From assembly GCF_013488225.1 (NCBI RefSeq), contig NZ_CP041241.1:1116001-1180000 (forward strand): a DNA stretch of 64,000 nucleotides, in the 5' to 3' direction. Origin of the DNA: Sinorhizobium mexicanum (GTDB taxonomy: Bacteria; Pseudomonadota; Alphaproteobacteria; Rhizobiales; Rhizobiaceae). A model generated the notes under the pieces. It made no database searches, was not told the DNA's origin, and saw only the letters and a program-made list of their open reading frames with translations. The position numbers and the translations under genes were made by a program. Numbering within the stretch: the stretch's first letter is position 1; the number at the start of each line of letters is the position of its first letter. Positions 60,695-64,000 of the stretch are shown here, piece after piece.

Positions 60695-61437
60695 CGGAAG
60701 CCGCCGTTGGCTGCAAAACGGAACTCCGGATCATAGGCGAGACGATAGGTCGTGGTAAGGTGGCTCGGATCGCTGTTCCAGGAGCCGCCGCGAAGCACGC
60801 GGTACTGCCCGGCACTCTCCGCCGCAGCCTGGCCCTCGTAAGGCGCGTAGAGGTCGCTCGTCCATTCCCAGACATTGCCAACGAGATTGAGGACGCCTTC
60901 CTCGCTTGCGCCCTCGGCAAAGGCGTCGGCCGGCGCAGTCATGGGGTAGCCGTCGCGCGCGTCGCCGGAACAGCAGCTGTCCGTGCCAAAATTCGCCGGC
61001 ACGACCTTGCCGCCGTGCTCGCCCCAAGGAAACGCGGCCCCATTCGAGCCTCGCGCGGCCCTCTCGTATTGCTGCTCCGACGGCAGCGACAGGCCGTAGT
61101 GACGGCAAAAGGCTACCGCATCTCCCCAGCTGACGCCGACCACCGGCCTGTCGTCCAGGCCGAGTGCAGGGTGATTTGCATAGAATGCCGCGCGATGACC
61201 GGTTGCCTCGACGAAACGGCGATATTGGCGGTTGGTGATCTCCGTGCGATTGATGGCGAAGGCCTGTCCGTCGAGCACGCGGCGCGGGCGCTCGTTTTCC
61301 GGACCGTCATCGCGACCAAAGACAAACGGACCCGCAGGGATGTCGATAAGCGGATTGTCGGCGATCGGCCCGGTATCGGCCGCGGCCGCTTGGGATGTGA
61401 GAGCGATGAAGATCGCCGCTGCGCAAAGGTCAGACAT
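60673..61437 (-). CDS. Formylglycine-generating-enzyme-family (SUMF1) protein, exported
   Basis: A 254-residue protein with a hydrophobic N-terminal signal (MSDLCAAAIFIALTSQAAAA) followed by an FGE/SUMF1 domain: PAGPFVFGRDDGPENERP, INRTEITNRQYRRFV, WGDAVAFCRHYGLSLPSEQQ, LNLVGNVWEWTSDLY, RVLRGGSWNS and FRCV at the end. True formylglycine enzymes oxidise a Cys in sulfatases; many bacterial relatives bind ligands or modify other targets. No sulfatase gene is present. The start at 61437 overlaps the ATPase stop by 8 bases. Confidence 0.85.
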   Translation of the reverse strand: MSDLCAAAIFIALTSQAAAADTGPIADNPLIDIPAGPFVFGRDDGPENERPRRVLDGQAFAINRTEITNRQYRRFVEATGHRAAFYANHPALGLDDRPVVGVSWGDAVAFCRHYGLSLPSEQQYERAARGSNGAAFPWGEHGGKVVPANFGTDSCCSGDARDGYPMTAPADAFAEGASEEGVLNLVGNVWEWTSDLYAPYEGQAAAESAGQYRVLRGGSWNSDPSHLTTTYRLAYDPEFRFAANGGFRCVRSAP

Positions 61438-62491
61438 CGACACGGGCTTGTGTCTCCCCGTCGAACAGAAACACGCGATCCGCTGCAACCTTCACGCCGA
61501 TCCGCTGGTCGATCTGCCCGGCGAAATTCTTGTCGCCCCGTAGCGTCACGAGTTGTGCGCCGAGCCGCAGGCTGACGAGCGTACTGTCGCCGGTGAGTTC
61601 GACCGAATAGATCGGCGCGACCAGATTGACGTCGGGATCGTCGACCCGAGCCGCATGGACGTCCTCCGGACGGATGCCGAGGACAGCGCGGGAAATGCTG
61701 ACGCGGCCGAGCCCGCCGACCCTGAGACCAGCACTCGCAAACACGCCATCCCGCACTTCCCCGGGGATGAGGTTCATCGAAGGCGAACCCATGAAACCGG
61801 CAACGAAAAGCGTGCGCGGATCGTTGTAGATTTCCCTCGGCGTTCCGAGCTGCTCGATCACACCCTTGTTCATTACTGCGACGCGGTCGGCAAGCGTCAT
61901 CGCCTCTATCTGGTCATGGGTGACATAGATCGTCGTGACCTTGAGTTCATGCTGCAGATGCTTCAGCTCCGAGCGCATCTGGGTGCGCAGTTTGGCATCG
62001 AGATTGGAGAGCGGCTCGTCCATCAGGAAGACGCGCGGCGTGCGCACGATGGCGCGAGCGAGCGCCACGCGCTGCCGCTGGCCGCCGGAAAGCTCCTTCG
62101 GAAGACGGTTTAACAGGCTGTCGAGCTCCACGCGCCGCGCCACCTCGACAATCCGCTGCTTGCTTTCGGCCGGCGGCACTTTGCGGATTTTTAGCGGGTA
62201 GCCGATATTCTGCTCGACAGTCAGATGCGGATAGAGCGCATAGGACTGAAAGACCATCGCCACGTCACGATACTTGGGCAGCACGCCATTGATGCGGTCC
62301 GCGTCGATGTAGATGTCGCCGGAGGTCGCCTCCTCGAGCCCCGCAACCATGCGCATGGTCGTCGTCTTGCCGCAGCCGGAAGGACCGAGCAGGACGAGGA
62401 ATTCCTTGTCCCTGATCTCAAGGTTGAAATCCATGATCGCGACGAATTCGCCGAACTTCTTCGAGACGTTCTTGAAACTAACCGACGCCAT
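61430..62491 (-). CDS. ABC importer ATPase (MalK/UgpC type)
   Basis: A 353-residue ATPase. Walker A GPSGCGKTTTMR near residue 37, signature LSGGQRQRVALARAIVRTP near 134, Walker B VFLMDEPLSNLDAKLR, and the H-loop TIYVTHDQIEA. The C-terminal OB-fold regulatory domain (about 240-353) is present (VLGIRPEDVHAARV). MalK-type ATPases may serve several sugar importers; this one could also energise the importer at 13189-16267 that lacks an ATPase (inference). It lies three bases downstream of the permease gene. Confidence 0.95.
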   Translation of the reverse strand: MASVSFKNVSKKFGEFVAIMDFNLEIRDKEFLVLLGPSGCGKTTTMRMVAGLEEATSGDIYIDADRINGVLPKYRDVAMVFQSYALYPHLTVEQNIGYPLKIRKVPPAESKQRIVEVARRVELDSLLNRLPKELSGGQRQRVALARAIVRTPRVFLMDEPLSNLDAKLRTQMRSELKHLQHELKVTTIYVTHDQIEAMTLADRVAVMNKGVIEQLGTPREIYNDPRTLFVAGFMGSPSMNLIPGEVRDGVFASAGLRVGGLGRVSISRAVLGIRPEDVHAARVDDPDVNLVAPIYSVELTGDSTLVSLRLGAQLVTLRGDKNFAGQIDQRIGVKVAADRVFLFDGETQARVDV

Positions 62492-62494
62492 GGC

Positions 62495-63361
62495 TCAACC
62501 CTTGACAGCCCCAAGGGAGAGCCCCCGGACGAGATGCTTTTGAACGATGAAAGCGAAGATGACGATCGGAACGCAAGCCATGAACCCGGCGGCGCTGATC
62601 TCGCCCCAATAGGTGTTGTACTGCGTCACCCGCCCGGCAATGCCGATCGGCAGCGTCTGCGACTGCTCGGTCAGCGTGATGATAAGCGACAGCAGGAACT
62701 CGTTCCACGAAATGATCAGGCAGAAGATCGCCGTTGCCGCAAGTCCCGGCCGGGCAAGCGGCAAGGCCACGTGCAGGAAGGCGCCCCAACGGGTATCGCC
62801 GTCGACGACCGCAGCCTCCTCCAGTTCGACCGGCAGGTCCTGGAAATAGCTCTTCATCATCCAGGTCGCGAACGGCAGGTTGAAGGCGGTGTAGGCGATC
62901 ACAAGCGCCGACTTCGTGTTCAGCATTTGGAAGTAGTTGAAGAACAGGTAGAGCGGAATGATGCTGACGATCGGCGGCATCATGCGTGTCGAAAGAATCC
63001 AGAACGAAACCTGCTTGCGCCACTGCCACGGATAGTGGAACCGTGCCAGGGCATAACCCGCCATAGTGCCGAAAACCACGGAGACGATCGTCGTCCCGAC
63101 CGCGACGAGGAAGCTGTTCAGCGCGTAGCGCAGGAAAGGACGCTGGATGAAGGCTTCCTGGTAATGTTTCAATGTCGGGTTTCTGGGCAGCCATTCCGGC
63201 GGCACGGCGAAAATGTCGATATCGAACTTGAACGAATTGGCAGCGATCCAATAGATCGGGAAAAGCGTCAGGATCAGTGCGACCAGGATCGCCAGATAGG
63301 CCAAAAGGCGTGTGAGCACCTCTTTGGTGCGACTGCGTCTGTGGAGGGTCCTTGTCGCCAT
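62495..63361 (-). CDS. Sugar ABC importer permease (MalG type)
   Basis: About 288 residues with six helices, beginning after a basic N-terminus (MATRTLHRRSRTKEV). The EAA loop is ELEEAAVVDGDTRWGAFLHV near residue 190. It pairs with the MalF-type permease whose gene ends five bases upstream. An upstream in-frame TTG at 63370 is possible but overlaps that gene; the ATG at 63361 is preferred. The closing GAVKG is common in this family. Confidence 0.92.
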   Translation of the reverse strand: MATRTLHRRSRTKEVLTRLLAYLAILVALILTLFPIYWIAANSFKFDIDIFAVPPEWLPRNPTLKHYQEAFIQRPFLRYALNSFLVAVGTTIVSVVFGTMAGYALARFHYPWQWRKQVSFWILSTRMMPPIVSIIPLYLFFNYFQMLNTKSALVIAYTAFNLPFATWMMKSYFQDLPVELEEAAVVDGDTRWGAFLHVALPLARPGLAATAIFCLIISWNEFLLSLIITLTEQSQTLPIGIAGRVTQYNTYWGEISAAGFMACVPIVIFAFIVQKHLVRGLSLGAVKG

Positions 63362-63366
63362 CGTCT

Positions 63367-64000
63367 TCAATCCGCCAGCCGCATGCGCTTCATGAACCAG
63401 GTGCTGAGAACGATCGTTACGAACAGCACGAACAGCGATATCGCCGCCGCATAGCCGGGATCGGCGAAACGGTAAGCGACCTGGTAGATGTAGAGACTCA
63501 ACACCTTGGTGCGATCGGCGGGGCCGCCGCCGGTGAGAATGAAGACCAGATCGAAGAGACGCAGTGCGTCCATCACCCGCAGCAGCAGCGCGATTGCGAT
63601 GACCGGCTTCAGGAAGGGGATCGTCAGGTCCCAGAATTGCCGCCAGGACGAGGCGCCATCGAGTGCGGCCGCCTCATAAGGTTCCACCGGCAGGCTCGCG
63701 AGCCCCGCCAGCATCAACAGGAATATGAAGGGTGTCCACTGCCAGACATCGGCAACGATGATCGAGAACATCGCGAGGTTCACGTCGCCTGCCCATGCCT
63801 GCAAGGGAAGACCGAGGCGGTACATGATTTCGTTGAGCACACCGAATTGAGGCTCGTAGATCAGCTTCCAGGTGATGGCGACGGCAATCGGCGGCAGCAT
63901 CATCGGAATCATCAGCACGGTCTTTAGAAAAGTCAGCCGGCGGATGAATTTATCAAGAAGCAGCGCCAGGCCGAGACCGAGAAGAAATTCGGCCGTGACC
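63367..64000 (-). CDS. Sugar ABC importer permease (MalF type), partial at window edge
   Basis: The C-terminal 210 residues of a MalF-type permease; the reading frame continues unbroken to the last base (TAEFLLGLGLALLLDKF at the edge), so the start lies outside. The EAA loop reads PYEAAALDGASSWRQFWDL. An internal ATG at 63918 is not the true start, because upstream sequence in frame is clearly transmembrane. The solute-binding protein of this importer is probably encoded beyond the edge. Confidence 0.9.
   Translation of the reverse strand, partial: VTAEFLLGLGLALLLDKFIRRLTFLKTVLMIPMMLPPIAVAITWKLIYEPQFGVLNEIMYRLGLPLQAWAGDVNLAMFSIIVADVWQWTPFIFLLMLAGLASLPVEPYEAAALDGASSWRQFWDLTIPFLKPVIAIALLLRVMDALRLFDLVFILTGGGPADRTKVLSLYIYQVAYRFADPGYAAAISLFVLFVTIVLSTWFMKRMRLAD

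Noticed and set aside
1..64000. CRISPR arrays, tRNA or rRNA genes, insertion sequences, prophage genes
   Set aside because: No regularly spaced repeats, no tRNA-like cloverleaf, no transposase or phage protein was recognised; the repeats seen are dispersed mosaic elements.

Overview
The window looks like a large replicon of a Sinorhizobium/Ensifer-type alphaproteobacterium. The evidence is an intact run of succinoglycan genes in the order exoL-exoA-exoM-exoO-exoN-exoP, high GC with strong third-position bias, and several families of rhizobial intergenic mosaic repeats. The exo genes suggest a pSymB-like chromid, but that is inference. Functions are assigned by reading motifs and recognising families by eye; no database search was run.

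Layout. (1) 1-7.6 kb: exopolysaccharide operon, closed by a strong hairpin terminator. (2) 7.7-13.1 kb: housekeeping genes: thiD behind a TPP riboswitch, a divergent TetR/SDR pair with a palindromic operator, a hotdog thioesterase and an HbpS/GlcG-type protein. (3) 13.2-18.7 kb: a GntR-controlled operon with a NanE-NanK fusion protein and a sugar ABC importer that has no ATPase gene of its own. (4) 18.9-20.4 kb: gpmI. (5) 20.5-55.1 kb: a large catabolic island. It holds a tripartite tricarboxylate-type transporter with two TctC proteins, a phthalate-dioxygenase-like Rieske system (oxygenase, ferredoxin, reductase), three paralogues of the 4,5-dihydroxyphthalate decarboxylase family, two class II aldolase-fold proteins, a LigJ-like hydratase, a LigK/RraA-like aldolase, a zinc alcohol dehydrogenase, a flavin hydroxylase, an alpha/beta hydrolase with a Cys nucleophile, an amidohydrolase, three LysR and two IclR regulators. 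Twice it carries the pair 'bicupin protein then EutA-like ATPase'. (6) 55.4-59.7 kb: a ribose-type ABC importer whose two permeases are fused into one 751-residue protein. (7) 59.7-64 kb: a MalFGK-type importer followed by a formylglycine-generating-enzyme-like protein and a beta-propeller protein, cut by the window edge.

How the genes may work together. The island reads as uptake of an aromatic di- or tricarboxylate (TctABC), ring hydroxylation (Rieske system, flavin hydroxylase), decarboxylation (Pht5-like and class II aldolase-like proteins), and the lower protocatechuate/gallate 4,5-cleavage route (LigJ-like hydratase, LigK-like aldolase giving pyruvate and oxaloacetate). No LigAB-type ring-cleavage dioxygenase, LigC or LigI is visible, so the route is incomplete here or uses other enzymes; the two bicupins are the only candidate ring-cleaving metalloenzymes seen. 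A near-identical palindrome, GTTCC-N7-GGAAC, lies upstream of the gene at 31235 and between the divergent Rieske genes, suggesting one regulator ties distant parts of the island together.

The most interesting observation is the duplicated cupin/EutA-like cassette (21479-24385 and 47616-50374). EutA is known as the ATP-dependent reactivator of B12-dependent ethanolamine ammonia-lyase, yet no eutB or eutC is present. A reactivating ATPase paired with a metal-binding bicupin inside an aromatic-catabolism island may be an undescribed enzyme-maintenance system.
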